Assembly (NCBI GenBank): GCA_031552185.1
Contig: JAVBMU010000028.1
Location: forward strand, 1 to 53,523
Reading direction: 5' to 3'
DNA: 53,523 bases
Source: JAVBMU01 sp031552185
GTDB lineage: Bacteria > Actinomycetota > Actinomycetes > Actinomycetales > Cellulomonadaceae
Position numbers and translations under genes: made by a program. The notes below the pieces were generated by a model. That model searched no databases. It was given only the letters and a program-made list of their open reading frames with translations, and had not been told where the DNA came from. How positions within the stretch are numbered: position 1 is the stretch's first letter; the number at the start of each line of letters is the position of its first letter. Shown here one piece after another: positions 1-8,186 of this stretch.

Positions 1-819
1 GCCGCCCCGGCCGCTTCGGCCCCGGCTCCCTCCGCTGCCCCGGCAGCGCCGGCCGCGGCCGGCGCGGGCCGCCGCGCCCCGACCATCCCCGCCGTCTCCC
101 CGCTGCGCGGCACGACGGAGAAGCAGACGCGGCTGCGCCGCCTCATCGCCTCGCGGATGGTGGAGGCCCTGCACACGCAGGCCCAGTTGACCACCGTCGT
201 CGAGGTGGACGTCACCCGCGTCGCCCGCCTGCGGGAACGGGCGAAGAACGACTTCGCCGCGCGCGAGGGCGTCAAGCTCACCTTCCTGCCGTTCTTCGGC
301 CTCGCCGTCGTCGAGGCGCTGAAGGCGTACCCGAAGATCAACGCGACGATCACCGAGGACGAGATCGTCTACCACGGCCAGGAGAACCTGGCCATCGCCG
401 TCGACACCGAGCGCGGCCTGGTCGTGCCGGTCATCCGGGACGCGGGCGACCTGAACCTGGCCGGCATCGCGCGGAAGATCGCCGACCTCGCCGGGCGCAC
501 CCGGGCCAACAAGGTCAGTCCCGACGAGCTCGCCGGCGGCACCTTCACCATCACCAACACCGGCTCGGGCGGGGCCCTGATCGACACCCCGATCGTGCCG
601 GTCGGCCAGGTCGCCATCCTGGCGACCGGAACCGTGGTCAAGCGTCCGGTCGTCCTCACCGACGCCGACGGCGGCGAGACCGTGGGGATCCGCTCGATGG
701 CGTACCTGTCCCTCTCCTACGACCACCGCCTGGTCGACGGCGCGGACGCCACCCGTTTCCTCACCACGGTCAAGCGCCGGATCGAGGAGGGCGCGTTCGA
801 GACGGAGGTCGGTCTGTAG
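1..819 (+). CDS. sucB: Dihydrolipoamide acyltransferase, E2 component (2-oxoglutarate dehydrogenase type), 3' part
   Basis: Catalytic C-terminal part of a lipoamide-dependent E2 acyltransferase, which passes the acyl group from lipoyl-lysine to CoA in a 2-oxo acid dehydrogenase complex. The frame is open from base 1, so the 5' end (lipoyl and E1/E3-binding domains) lies outside the window. What remains is an Ala/Pro linker (bases 1-75) and then the full CoA acyltransferase domain with the active-site motif DHRLVDG at 721-741, whose His and Asp are catalytic. The stop shares one base with the GTG of the next gene. Assignment to the succinyl type rests on actinobacterial gene order; a pyruvate or branched-chain E2 cannot be excluded from this part alone. 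Confidence 0.9.
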   Translation, partial: AAPAASAPAPSAAPAAPAAAGAGRRAPTIPAVSPLRGTTEKQTRLRRLIASRMVEALHTQAQLTTVVEVDVTRVARLRERAKNDFAAREGVKLTFLPFFGLAVVEALKAYPKINATITEDEIVYHGQENLAIAVDTERGLVVPVIRDAGDLNLAGIARKIADLAGRTRANKVSPDELAGGTFTITNTGSGGALIDTPIVPVGQVAILATGTVVKRPVVLTDADGGETVGIRSMAYLSLSYDHRLVDGADATRFLTTVKRRIEEGAFETEVGL

Positions 820-1715
820 TGCGGGTCGTCGTGACCGGCTCGCACGGGCTGATCGGCACCCACCTGGTGTCGGGCCTGCGCGAGCGCGGTCACGACGTGC
901 GCCGCCTCGTCCGGGGCACCCCGGCCGGGCCGGGTGACTACGTCTGGAATCCCGCGGCCGACCGGATCGACGCGGCGGCCCTCGACGGCGCCGACGCCGT
1001 CGTGAACCTTGCCGGGGCCGGCGTCGGCGACCATCGCTGGACGCCCGCGTACAAGCGGGTGCTGTGGGATTCGCGGGTCCGCTCCACCGCGCTGCTCGCC
1101 CACACCGTCGCGGCGAGTCCGGCACCGCCCCGGGTCTGGATCCAGGGCTCGGCGGTCGGCTACTACGGGGACTGCGGCGCGCAGACCCTGACGGAGACGT
1201 CGCCGCCCGGGGGGTCGTTCCTCGCCCGGCTCGCCCAATCCTGGGAAGCGGCAGCCCGGCCGGCGGCCGACGCCGGCGTCCGCATGGCGTACATCCGGAC
1301 CGGCCTGGTCATGGCCCCGCGAGGCGGGGCCTTCGGCCGGCTGCTGCCGCTGTTGCGGCTCGGCCTGGGCGGCCGGCTGGGTCCTGGCACCCAGTACTGG
1401 AGTTGGATCACGGTCACCGACCACGTCGCCGCGGTCTGCCGATTGCTCGACGGCGACGTCACCGGCCCGGTGAACCTCACCGCGCCGGAGCCGGCGCCGC
1501 TGGGCGAGATCGTCCGGGCGCTCGGCCGGGCATTGCATCGCCCAACGGCGTTGCCTGTTCCGGCGGTCGCGCTGAAGATCGGCCTGGGCGAATTCTCCTC
1601 GGAGATCCTCAACTCGATCCGCGTCCTGCCCACCGTGCTGACCGAGCACGGCTTCACCTTCAGCCACCCCGACCTGGCCGGCGCCGCCGCCTGGCTCGCG
1701 GCGGCCGCGAGATAG
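819..1715 (+). CDS. TIGR01777 family NAD-dependent epimerase/dehydratase-like protein
   Basis: A 298-residue extended-SDR protein of the TIGR01777 family (YfcH-like), substrate unknown. The N-terminal nucleotide-binding glycine motif GSHGLIG is at residues 7-13, and the SAVGYYG segment carries the family's Tyr region. The C-terminal third has the DUF1731-like conserved tail (ILNSIRVLPTVL...HPDL). The GTG start overlaps the sucB stop (TAGTG), implying translational coupling; this pairing is common in actinobacteria. In many relatives lipB and lipA follow in this neighbourhood, but here a repeat-rich intergenic stretch follows. Confidence 0.85.
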   Translation: MRVVVTGSHGLIGTHLVSGLRERGHDVRRLVRGTPAGPGDYVWNPAADRIDAAALDGADAVVNLAGAGVGDHRWTPAYKRVLWDSRVRSTALLAHTVAASPAPPRVWIQGSAVGYYGDCGAQTLTETSPPGGSFLARLAQSWEAAARPAADAGVRMAYIRTGLVMAPRGGAFGRLLPLLRLGLGGRLGPGTQYWSWITVTDHVAAVCRLLDGDVTGPVNLTAPEPAPLGEIVRALGRALHRPTALPVPAVALKIGLGEFSSEILNSIRVLPTVLTEHGFTFSHPDLAGAAAWLAAAAR

Positions 1716-1756
1716 AGGCGCGCCGAACGGGGGCGGCCAGTCCGTACCGGGGGCGG

Positions 1757-1947
1757 CCGGGAAAACGAGCACTGAACAGCCGCACGGTACCAACTCGTCG
1801 CACAAGGTACTGACTCGGCGCGCACGGTACTGATGCGGCGCGGCGGGCGAGGGTGCTGCGGCGGGTGCGGGTGACGGTGACCGCCGCGTGAAATGGAGAT
1901 TTGTCGAATGAGATAGGGGTTTGTCGCGCGAACGAGAGGCATCGCCC
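1757..1947 (-). repeat. Composite dispersed intergenic repeat, copy A
   Basis: Read on the minus strand, this has the same module order as 49915-50139. A 38-nt left block (1910-1947, containing CCTCTCGTTCG and GCGACAAACC) is followed by CACC-rich filler, then three 20-bp units with the GAGTCAGTACC core (plus-strand starts at 1786, 1806 and 1826), then a closing block with GCTCGTTTTCCCGG (1757-1770). The left block differs from copy B at only 4 positions by eye. It fills most of the 313-bp gap (1716-2028) between two convergent genes. No gene is visible in the gap. Confidence 0.85.
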
Positions 1948-1965
1948 ACGAGGTCAAGGTGTTCC

Positions 1966-1997
1966 GGCGCCAAGGCGTGCCGGCGCCACGGCGTGCC
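1966..1997. repeat. Tandem 16-bp duplication
   Basis: Two adjacent 16-bp copies (1966-1981 and 1982-1997) of GGCGCCAMGGCGTGCC, differing at one position. They lie next to composite repeat copy A and just downstream of the oxidoreductase stop. Confidence 0.7.
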
Positions 1998-2028
1998 GCG
2001 CCGGGGCGACACAGATGAGGAATCTCGT

Positions 2029-3057
2029 TCAGAGCCGGACGAGGCTGCCGTGGCTGGTCCGGGCGGCGTCGAGCACCTCGGCGGTGCGGGCGCACTCGGC
2101 GGGGTCGACGGGGACCGGACCGCGCCCGCGCAACCAGGCCTCGAGCAGCGGATAGAAGTCCTCGTGGCCGCCCGGCGCGGTGGCCACCGGCTCGCGCCGG
2201 GAACCGCGCACGATCCACCCGGCCGTCCCGGCCGGCGCGTCGTCGTCGTAGGCATCCCATGGCGATTCGTCCGCCTCGAAGCGAGTGACCAGGAAGGCGC
2301 CGGCCCGGCCGAGTACCCGGGTGCGCGGCCCCGGCGCCCCGACCACCGAACCCGCCCACAACCGACTGACCACACCCCCCGCGTGGTGCAACACCAGAAA
2401 GACGTCGTCCTCCGTCGGGGTGGTCAGCGCCCGCAACTCGCCGCTCACGGCCACCACCCGGCCGAAGAGCTGGGTGGCGGAGTCCACCAGGTGCGTGCCG
2501 AGGTCGAGCAGCAAGCCGCCGCCGACCGGGTCGGTCTCCTTCCAGCGGTCCTGCGGCACCGGCCGCCACCGCTCCCAGCGCCGCTCGAACGTGTGCACCT
2601 CGCCGAGGTCGCCCCGGTCCAGCACCGCGCGCAGGGTGAGTTGCTCGGGGTCCCAGCGGCGGTTCTGGAAGACCGTGAAGGGAACCCCGGCCTCCCCGGC
2701 CGCGCGCAACAGGCGCGCCGCCGCGCCCGCGTCGGTCGCCATCGGCTTGTCCAACAGGAACGGGATCCCGGCCGCGGTCAACACCTCGCCGTGGGCCACG
2801 TGCAATCCGGACGGCCCCGCCACGACGACGACGTCGAACTCGGCCCGGGCCGTGACGAGGCCGGCGACGTCGTCCAGGAGGCGGACACCCGGCCAGTCCG
2901 CCGCGGCTGCGGCCCGACGCTGCGGCGACCGGGTGACGACGACGGTGACCCGTTGACCCGCCGCCCGAATGAGGCGGGCGTGAATTCCCCGGCCCGCGCC
3001 GCCATATCCGATCAAACCGACTCGCAGCATCCGGGCCTGGTCGGAACGGTTGTCCAT
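2029..3057 (-). CDS. Gfo/Idh/MocA family oxidoreductase
   Basis: A 342-residue NAD(P)-dependent dehydrogenase of the glucose-fructose oxidoreductase / inositol dehydrogenase family; substrate probably a sugar or cyclitol but not identifiable. The Rossmann motif GLIGYGGAG is at residues 14-22 and the catalytic-Lys motif LLDKPMA lies near residue 100. The C-terminal half is the mixed alpha/beta substrate domain. The start at 3057 is chosen because TAGGGT (minus strand, 3065-3070) lies 7 bp before this ATG, a leaderless arrangement; a longer reading would run into the divergent DUF4191 gene. Confidence 0.88.
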   Translation of the reverse strand: MDNRSDQARMLRVGLIGYGGAGRGIHARLIRAAGQRVTVVVTRSPQRRAAAAADWPGVRLLDDVAGLVTARAEFDVVVVAGPSGLHVAHGEVLTAAGIPFLLDKPMATDAGAAARLLRAAGEAGVPFTVFQNRRWDPEQLTLRAVLDRGDLGEVHTFERRWERWRPVPQDRWKETDPVGGGLLLDLGTHLVDSATQLFGRVVAVSGELRALTTPTEDDVFLVLHHAGGVVSRLWAGSVVGAPGPRTRVLGRAGAFLVTRFEADESPWDAYDDDAPAGTAGWIVRGSRREPVATAPGGHEDFYPLLEAWLRGRGPVPVDPAECARTAEVLDAARTSHGSLVRL

Positions 3058-3064
3058 GGCGTTC

Positions 3065-3092
3065 ACCCTAACGGCGGGCCGCGCTCTAGACT
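3065..3092. promoter_or_regulatory. Divergent leaderless promoters for the oxidoreductase and DUF4191 genes
   Basis: The two start codons (3057 on minus, 3101 on plus) are only 43 bp apart. On the minus strand TAGGGT (3065-3070) is 7 bp from its ATG; on the plus strand TAGACT (3087-3092) is 8 bp from its ATG. Both fit a -10 box with transcription starting at or next to the start codon, and neither gene has room for a Shine-Dalgarno sequence. Confidence 0.65.
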
Positions 3093-3100
3093 TGGGCACC

Positions 3101-3844
3101 ATGGCCCGCACGAAGGACACCGGCTCGACCGGGCGCGCATCCGCGTCCGACCGCACCTCCGAGAAGAAGCCCCGCAAGGAGCGCTGGTACCGCCAGGTTT
3201 GGGCGGCCTACCAGATGACCCGGCGGCAGGACCCGTCGGTGACGTGGATCATGCTGGGCATCGTCGTCGGCGTGATCGCGATCGGCGTGGTGGCCGGCAT
3301 CCTGTGGGGGCATCCGGTCTACCTGACCTTGGTCAGCGTCCCGATCGGTCTCACGGGGGCGCTGCTGATTCTCACCCGGCGCGCCGAGCGCGCGGCTTTC
3401 AGGTCGATCGAGGGTCAGCCCGGGGCTTCCCGCGCCGCGCTCGGCTCGATTCGGCGGGGCTGGACCTTCGAGGACCAGCCCGTGGCGATCGATGCGCGCA
3501 GTCAGGACCTCGTGTACCGCGGCGTGGGCCGGGCCGGCGTCGTCCTGGTCAGCGAGGGCCCGAGCACCCGGGTCAAGAAGCTGCTGGAACAGGAGCAGCG
3601 TCGGGTGACGCGGGTACTGCCGTCCGTCCCGGTGACCACGATCCAATGCGGCAACGACGACGGCCAGATCGGGCTGCAGCAACTGCCCCGCAAGGTCCAG
3701 AAGCTGCGGCCCACGCTCACCAAGGTCGAGGCCGCTGAGGTCACCAAGCGGCTGCGTGCACTCGGCGCGCCCAAGTTGCCGATCCCCAAGGGCGTCGATC
3801 CGATGCGGATGCGCCCCGACCGCAAGGGCATCCGGGGGCGCTGA
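3101..3844 (+). CDS. DUF4191 domain-containing membrane protein
   Basis: A 247-residue actinobacterial protein of unknown function. A basic N-terminus (KEKPRKERWYRQ-type segment) is followed by two adjacent membrane helices at about residues 45-65 and 72-92, then a cytosolic domain with a Lys/Arg-rich end. In streptomycetes this family lies between lipA and glnA; here it also precedes glnA but without the usual RDD-family neighbour. The ATG at 3101 is preferred to upstream TTG codons because of the -10 box 8 bp before it. Confidence 0.85.
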   Translation: MARTKDTGSTGRASASDRTSEKKPRKERWYRQVWAAYQMTRRQDPSVTWIMLGIVVGVIAIGVVAGILWGHPVYLTLVSVPIGLTGALLILTRRAERAAFRSIEGQPGASRAALGSIRRGWTFEDQPVAIDARSQDLVYRGVGRAGVVLVSEGPSTRVKKLLEQEQRRVTRVLPSVPVTTIQCGNDDGQIGLQQLPRKVQKLRPTLTKVEAAEVTKRLRALGAPKLPIPKGVDPMRMRPDRKGIRGR

Positions 3845-3851
3845 ACCCGCG

Positions 3852-3885
3852 GGCGTGCCGGCGCGTGCCGCGCGGACGGCACGCC
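3852..3885 (+). terminator. Hairpin after the DUF4191 gene
   Basis: A 9-bp perfect stem, GGCGTGCCG (3852-3860) with CGGCACGCC (3877-3885), starts 8 bp after the stop codon. There is no T-tract, as is usual for hairpin terminators in high-GC actinobacteria. Confidence 0.5.
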
Positions 3886-3916
3886 GACATGAGATCGTCA
3901 CGTGCAGCGACGCCGT

Positions 3917-3954
3917 GTTACATCGTTGAAACATCGGGTACACCATCGGGTAAC
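3917..3954 (+). promoter_or_regulatory. GlnR-type operator upstream of glnA
   Basis: Four half-sites occur exactly 11 bp apart: GTTAC (3917), GAAAC (3928), TACAC (3939) and GTAAC (3950). This matches the known GlnR pattern of alternating GTnAC and GAAAC half-sites with 6-bp spacers found upstream of glnA in Streptomyces and mycobacteria. It ends 62 bp before the glnA start, so nitrogen control of glnA by a GlnR-type regulator is likely (inference). Confidence 0.75.
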
Positions 3955-4016
3955 GGATGCCCCGTAGGTTGCAGGCAACCCACGAGGGCGGACCGGCACA
4001 CGAGAAGGAGCAATGG

Positions 4017-5441
4017 ATGTTCACAAACGCGGATGAGGCCATCGCCTTTACGCGGGACGAGGGCGTCGAGTTCGTCGACGTCCGGTTCTGCGACCTGCCC
4101 GGCGTCATGCAGCACTTCAACATCCCGGTCGCGCAGTTCACCGAATCCGCGTTCACGGACGGTCTGATGTTCGACGGGTCGTCGATCCGCGGTTTTCAGG
4201 CGATTCACGAATCGGACATGAAGCTCGTCCCCGATGTCCAGACGGCGTTCGTCGACCCCTTCCGCAGGCGCAAGACGCTGGTGCTGAACTTCTCCATCGT
4301 CGATCCCTTCACTGACGAACCGTACTCGCGCGATCCGCGGAACATCGCCGCCAAGGCGGAGGCCTACCTGCGGTCCACCGGCATCGCGGACACGGCATTC
4401 TTCGCGCCCGAGGCCGAGTTCTACATCTTCGACGAGGCCCGATTCGCCACCGACCAGCACTCCAGCTTCTACTACCTGGACTCGGTCGAGGCGGCCTGGA
4501 ACACCGGGCGCGAGGAGGAGGGCGGCAACCTGGCGTACAAGACGCGGTACAAGGGCGGCTATTTCCCGGTCTCGCCGTCGGACCGGTTCGCCGACCTGCG
4601 CGACGACATGTGCGCGACTCTGGGCGCCGTCGGGCTCGAGGTCGAGCGTGCCCACCACGAGGTGGGCACCGCCGGCCAGCAGGAGATCAACTACCGCTTC
4701 AACACGTTGCTGCACGCCGCGGACGACCTGATGAAGTTCAAGTACATCGTTCGCAACGTGGCCTTCGAGGCGGGCAAGTCGGTGACCTTCATGCCCAAGC
4801 CGATCTTCGGCGACAACGGCTCGGGCATGCACTCGCACCAGTCATTGTGGCAAGGCGGCGAACCGCTGTTCTTCGACGAGCGCGGCTACGGCGGGCTGTC
4901 GGACCTGGCCCGCTGGTACATCGGCGGCCTGCTGCGCCACGCGCCGTCGTTGCTCGCGTTCACCAACCCGTCCGTGAACTCCTACCACCGACTCGTGCCC
5001 GGTTTCGAGGCGCCGGTGAACCTGGTGTACTCCGCCCGCAACCGGTCGGCCTGCATCCGGATCCCGGTGACGGGCTCCTCCCCCAAGGCCAAGCGGATCG
5101 AGTTCCGCGTGCCCGACCCGTCCGCCAACCCGTACCTCGCCTTTGCCGCGCAGTTGCTCGCCGGCATCGACGGCATCCGCAACCGGATCGAACCGCCCGA
5201 GCCCATCGACAAGGACCTGTACGAACTGCCGCCCGAGGAACACGCCCAGATCGATCAGGTGCCCGGCTCGCTGCCGGAGGTCCTCGACACGCTCGAGGCG
5301 GACCACGACTTCCTGACCGAGGGCGACGTCTTCACCCCGGACCTCATCGAGACCTGGATCGACTACAAGCGGACCAACGAGATCGACCCCATCCGCCTGC
5401 GGCCGCACCCGCACGAGTTCGAGTTGTACTACGACATCTGA
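4017..5441 (+). CDS. glnA: Glutamine synthetase type I (beta subtype)
   Basis: A 474-residue enzyme that makes glutamine from glutamate, ammonia and ATP; dodecameric and cytosolic. Family motifs are visible: MFDGSSIRGF, the ammonia/glutamate-site segment NGSGMHSHQSLW and the ATP-site region. The adenylylation loop KDLYELPPEE places the target tyrosine at residue 402, so the enzyme should be switched off by GlnE, encoded at 22.5-25.8 kb. The ATG at 4017 is chosen over an upstream in-frame GTG-like extension because AGAAGGAG lies 6 bp before it; an out-of-frame ATG at 4013 also occurs. The upstream GlnR-type operator suggests transcriptional control as well. Confidence 0.97.
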   Translation: MFTNADEAIAFTRDEGVEFVDVRFCDLPGVMQHFNIPVAQFTESAFTDGLMFDGSSIRGFQAIHESDMKLVPDVQTAFVDPFRRRKTLVLNFSIVDPFTDEPYSRDPRNIAAKAEAYLRSTGIADTAFFAPEAEFYIFDEARFATDQHSSFYYLDSVEAAWNTGREEEGGNLAYKTRYKGGYFPVSPSDRFADLRDDMCATLGAVGLEVERAHHEVGTAGQQEINYRFNTLLHAADDLMKFKYIVRNVAFEAGKSVTFMPKPIFGDNGSGMHSHQSLWQGGEPLFFDERGYGGLSDLARWYIGGLLRHAPSLLAFTNPSVNSYHRLVPGFEAPVNLVYSARNRSACIRIPVTGSSPKAKRIEFRVPDPSANPYLAFAAQLLAGIDGIRNRIEPPEPIDKDLYELPPEEHAQIDQVPGSLPEVLDTLEADHDFLTEGDVFTPDLIETWIDYKRTNEIDPIRLRPHPHEFELYYDI

Positions 5442-5539
5442 TCCGGGAGCTTCTGCCGGTCGTCGCGACAACGGCGCCTTGCTTGCGGAAACGTCTCGCG
5501 GCGTTTGCGCCGGCCGGCCCGGGATGGAATTGTTTGGGC

Positions 5540-5995
5540 GTGAATTCGGTCCCGAAGAGACTACTCCCCCGCGCCGTCGACGTGCTGATGGCCCGGCAAC
5601 CGCCGCGCCCCTGGGTCGCGGCGGTGTTTGCGCTCGTTGGAGTGAACCTGACGCTCAGCTTGTTCGGCCGCCGCGGTCCCGGCTTCGCCGTCGCCGCCGC
5701 GCTCGCCTGGGGCACCTTGATGAGCTGCCATCTGATCCGGCCGGAGACGGTGCAACGGCAGACGTTCGCCCACCCCGTGCCGTTCGCCGTCGCGGGGCCG
5801 GTCCTCGTCGGCGGACTCGCCCTCACCGCGGCCGCGGCCACCACATGGACGACGACGGCGTGCTGGGCGACAGGCGCGCTCACCGCTCTCGTCGTCGCCC
5901 CGGCGGCCGTCCTCGCCGCCCGCCGGGACCTGCGGGGACGCCGGACAGCCGCCCGCGCGGCGGTCGCCGCGGACGCCGCGGGGACGACGTCGTGA
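5540..5995 (+). CDS. Small hypothetical membrane protein
   Basis: A 151-residue protein I do not recognise. It has about four predicted membrane helices (around residues 24-42, 45-62, 78-100 and 104-122) with short loops and an Arg-rich cytosolic tail. The start may be GTG 5540 or ATG 5588. Its TGA overlaps the GTG of the next gene (GTGA, 5992-5995), so the two are probably co-translated. The frame is coding in character only after the glnA stop. Confidence 0.6.
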   Translation: MNSVPKRLLPRAVDVLMARQPPRPWVAAVFALVGVNLTLSLFGRRGPGFAVAAALAWGTLMSCHLIRPETVQRQTFAHPVPFAVAGPVLVGGLALTAAAATTWTTTACWATGALTALVVAPAAVLAARRDLRGRRTAARAAVAADAAGTTS

Positions 5996-6510
5996 ACCTC
6001 GGCGGGTGGACGTGCGCGACGTGCGGGCAATGGCACGAAGGCCTGGCCATGGTTTTCGGGCCGGCCGCGCCCGAACCGTGGATCCTGGCCTCGGACGCCG
6101 AACGCGCGGCGGGCGAACTCACCCCGGACACCTGCTTCCTGCCGCACGACGACGGGTCGATCGGGTTCTTCCTGCGCGGTCATCTCGAAATCCCGGTGCG
6201 GGAGGCGGAGGAACCGTTCCGTTGGTCCGTGTGGGTCGCGCTCGGTGAGGCGGACATGGCGAGCCAGGCCCGGCATTGGGAGGACCCGGGCCGGGCCGAG
6301 ATGGCGCCCATGCCCGCCCATCTCGCCAGCCGGCTCCCCTACCCGTCGCCGACGACGTCGCTCGCCGTCCGCGTCCACACCCGCGCGCCCGGCGTCGTCC
6401 CGCGGATCGAGGTGGTACCCGGCGTGGACCACCCCCTGGCTCACGAGCAGCGGCAGGGCATCACCATGCACCGGGTCGCGGAACTCAACCGGGACCTGCT
6501 CGCCGGCTGA
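5992..6510 (+). CDS. DUF2199 domain-containing protein
   Basis: A 172-residue cytosolic protein. The N-terminus has CATCGQWHEGL, the CxxC...H signature at the start of DUF2199 proteins, followed by the conserved PHDDGSIGFFLRG and RVHTRAPGVVPRIEV stretches and the C-terminal GITMHRVAELN. No biochemical role is established for the family. The start is coupled to the preceding small membrane protein by a 4-bp GTGA overlap. Confidence 0.8.
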   Translation: MNLGGWTCATCGQWHEGLAMVFGPAAPEPWILASDAERAAGELTPDTCFLPHDDGSIGFFLRGHLEIPVREAEEPFRWSVWVALGEADMASQARHWEDPGRAEMAPMPAHLASRLPYPSPTTSLAVRVHTRAPGVVPRIEVVPGVDHPLAHEQRQGITMHRVAELNRDLLAG

Positions 6511-6569
6511 GCCGCGGGCCATCAGCCCCAGCCGGACCAGCGCCCGCATTCTCCCGAGCCGCAGAGCGG

Positions 6570-6623
6570 GCCGGCGCGGCGCGCGCCGAGAGAGCCGGCG
6601 CGGCGCGCGCCGAGGGAGCCGGC
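6570..6623. repeat. 24-bp tandem repeat in intergenic DNA
   Basis: Two 24-bp units (6570-6593 and 6594-6617) differ at one base, and a third partial copy begins at 6618. The sequence is almost pure G/C with an inner GCGCGC core. It lies in the 311-bp gap (6511-6821) between the convergent DUF2199 and permease genes. No gene is seen in this gap. Confidence 0.75.
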
Positions 6624-6675
6624 GAGGCCGAGGTAGATCCGTGGCGTCGCGGGACCGGCGTGTCGGTCGCGCTAC

Positions 6676-6715
6676 GGCTCTACCTCGCGCGCCGTGGCTC
6701 TACCTCGTGCGCCGT
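6676..6715. repeat. 20-bp tandem duplication
   Basis: Two adjacent 20-bp copies (6676-6695 and 6696-6715) containing GGCTCTACCTCG, with one mismatch. The 20-bp period is the same as that of the GAGTCAGTACC arrays. Confidence 0.7.
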
Positions 6716-6731
6716 GGCACGCTCGGGTGGA

Positions 6732-6793
6732 GGTGGACGCAGGGTGGTGCGTCGCGAGTCAGTACCTTGGCCGGCGCGCCAGGTACTGACTCG
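6732..6793 (+). repeat. Dispersed GAGTCAGTACC repeat, 6.7-kb copy with perfect inverted repeat
   Basis: The first 36 nt (6732-6767) match 10488-10523 with 3 differences. The end of that block, CGAGTCAGTACCT (6755-6767), is repeated in perfect inversion as AGGTACTGACTCG (6781-6793) across a 13-nt GC-rich loop, forming a 13-bp stem. Its position 28 bp before the permease stop, between convergent genes, would suit a bidirectional terminator, but the sequence identity with other loci points to a repeat family. Confidence 0.8.
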
Positions 6794-6821
6794 ACGTGGG
6801 ACCGCCACAATTCGGAATCAC

Positions 6822-8186
6822 TCATCCAGCGGATCGATCCGTTCGCCTCGCATCGTCGGATCGGCCTGCGGCTCGTCGGGTGGCGCCGGATCGCCGGCTC
6901 TTCCAGACGACGTCGAGGGCCACGGCAAGCGCCAGGATCACGATCAGAGCGATCATCGTTCCCGGTTCGTCGACCAGCGTGGTGACGACGAACGACGCCA
7001 GGACGATCACGGTCGTCAGATCGGCGAGGAGGAGCACCCACGGGTTGGCGCCGGTCTCGGCGCGGATCCGCAGGTGCCCGGCAGTCACCAGGGCGAAGAC
7101 GACCAGCGCCACTGCGCTGCCGATCGAGGCGATCGCGTCCAGGTCGAAGAACACGGCGAGCACGATGGCCGCACCGGCCGTGACGACGATGCCCGTCGAC
7201 GCCCGGCCCCCGACGCGCGCCCCCATCGCGGGCGGAAACTGGCCTCGGCCCGCCATCTCGTCCGCGAGGCCGGTGGCCGGAAAGAGGCCGGAATTGGTCG
7301 CCCCTGCAGTCGCGAACAGCGCGGTCACCGTCATCATCCAGTACCCGGCCTGGCCGAGAGTCGGTTCGGCCGCGACGGCCAACGCGGTACCCCCTGAATC
7401 GATGACCTCCTGGGGAGTGAGCGTGCCGAAGACGCCCAGCGAGACGCCGAGGTAGACCACGGTCGCAATGCCTAGCGCCAGGTAGACGGCGCGCGGGAGC
7501 TGGCGCCGCGGGTCCGCCAGATCCTTCGCCGTGAAGGTGATGACGCCGAATCCGAGGAACGCGAAAAAGGTCAGCGCGACGCTGGACACGATGTCGGCGA
7601 ACGGCGGGTAACCGGAGAAGGCGAGCAGGTCGGCGTCGGCCGCCCAGAGCGTGGCGACCGAGAAGACGGCGAGAATACCGACCACCACGATCACGACAAT
7701 GGTTTGTGCGCGCGCGACCGCCTGCGAACCGAGCACATTGAGCGCCGTCATGACCACCAACACCAGGACGGCAAACGGCTTCACCCAGTCCGCGCCGTCC
7801 GTGAACGCCTCGCTCGCGTAACTGCCGAAGGACACGGCGACCATCGCGGTGATGATCGCGTTGACCGCCAACAGCATCCACGCGATGACGCCGGTGAAGT
7901 GGCCGTCGCCCCAGCCGCGGACGACATACTCCAGGAATCCGCCGCCCGATGGGTATTGCGCGCCGAGCTTGGCGAAGGAATAGCCCTGCAGTGCCGCCAC
8001 GATCCCGGCCAGCAGGAACGACACCCACACCGCCGCACCGGCAACCGCTCCCGCCGAGCCGAGCAGCGCGAAGATTCCCGCACCGACCATCGAGCCCACC
8101 CCGATGAATGCCGCCTGGCGCACCGAGAGGGTGCGGGCGGGCTCGGCGCCCGGCGCCGGCCGTGTGGCGTCCGCTTCCTCGACCAT
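6822..8186 (-). CDS. APC superfamily amino acid permease
   Basis: A 454-residue integral membrane transporter with about 12 helices. The consensus first-helix motif GVGSMVGAGIFALLG and the conserved FFAFLGFGVITFTAKDLADPRRQLPRA-type loop place it in the amino acid/polyamine/organocation family. Substrate cannot be told from sequence. The ATG at 8186 has GGGGTGGGG upstream; GTG 8201 is an alternative. It diverges from the small regulator gene at 8343, which may control it. Confidence 0.85.
   Translation of the reverse strand: MVEEADATRPAPGAEPARTLSVRQAAFIGVGSMVGAGIFALLGSAGAVAGAAVWVSFLLAGIVAALQGYSFAKLGAQYPSGGGFLEYVVRGWGDGHFTGVIAWMLLAVNAIITAMVAVSFGSYASEAFTDGADWVKPFAVLVLVVMTALNVLGSQAVARAQTIVVIVVVGILAVFSVATLWAADADLLAFSGYPPFADIVSSVALTFFAFLGFGVITFTAKDLADPRRQLPRAVYLALGIATVVYLGVSLGVFGTLTPQEVIDSGGTALAVAAEPTLGQAGYWMMTVTALFATAGATNSGLFPATGLADEMAGRGQFPPAMGARVGGRASTGIVVTAGAAIVLAVFFDLDAIASIGSAVALVVFALVTAGHLRIRAETGANPWVLLLADLTTVIVLASFVVTTLVDEPGTMIALIVILALAVALDVVWKSRRSGATRRAAGRSDDARRTDRSAG

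Noticed and set aside
5442..5539. Terminator after glnA
   Set aside because: Only a 5-bp weak stem (AAACG/CGTTT) is visible.
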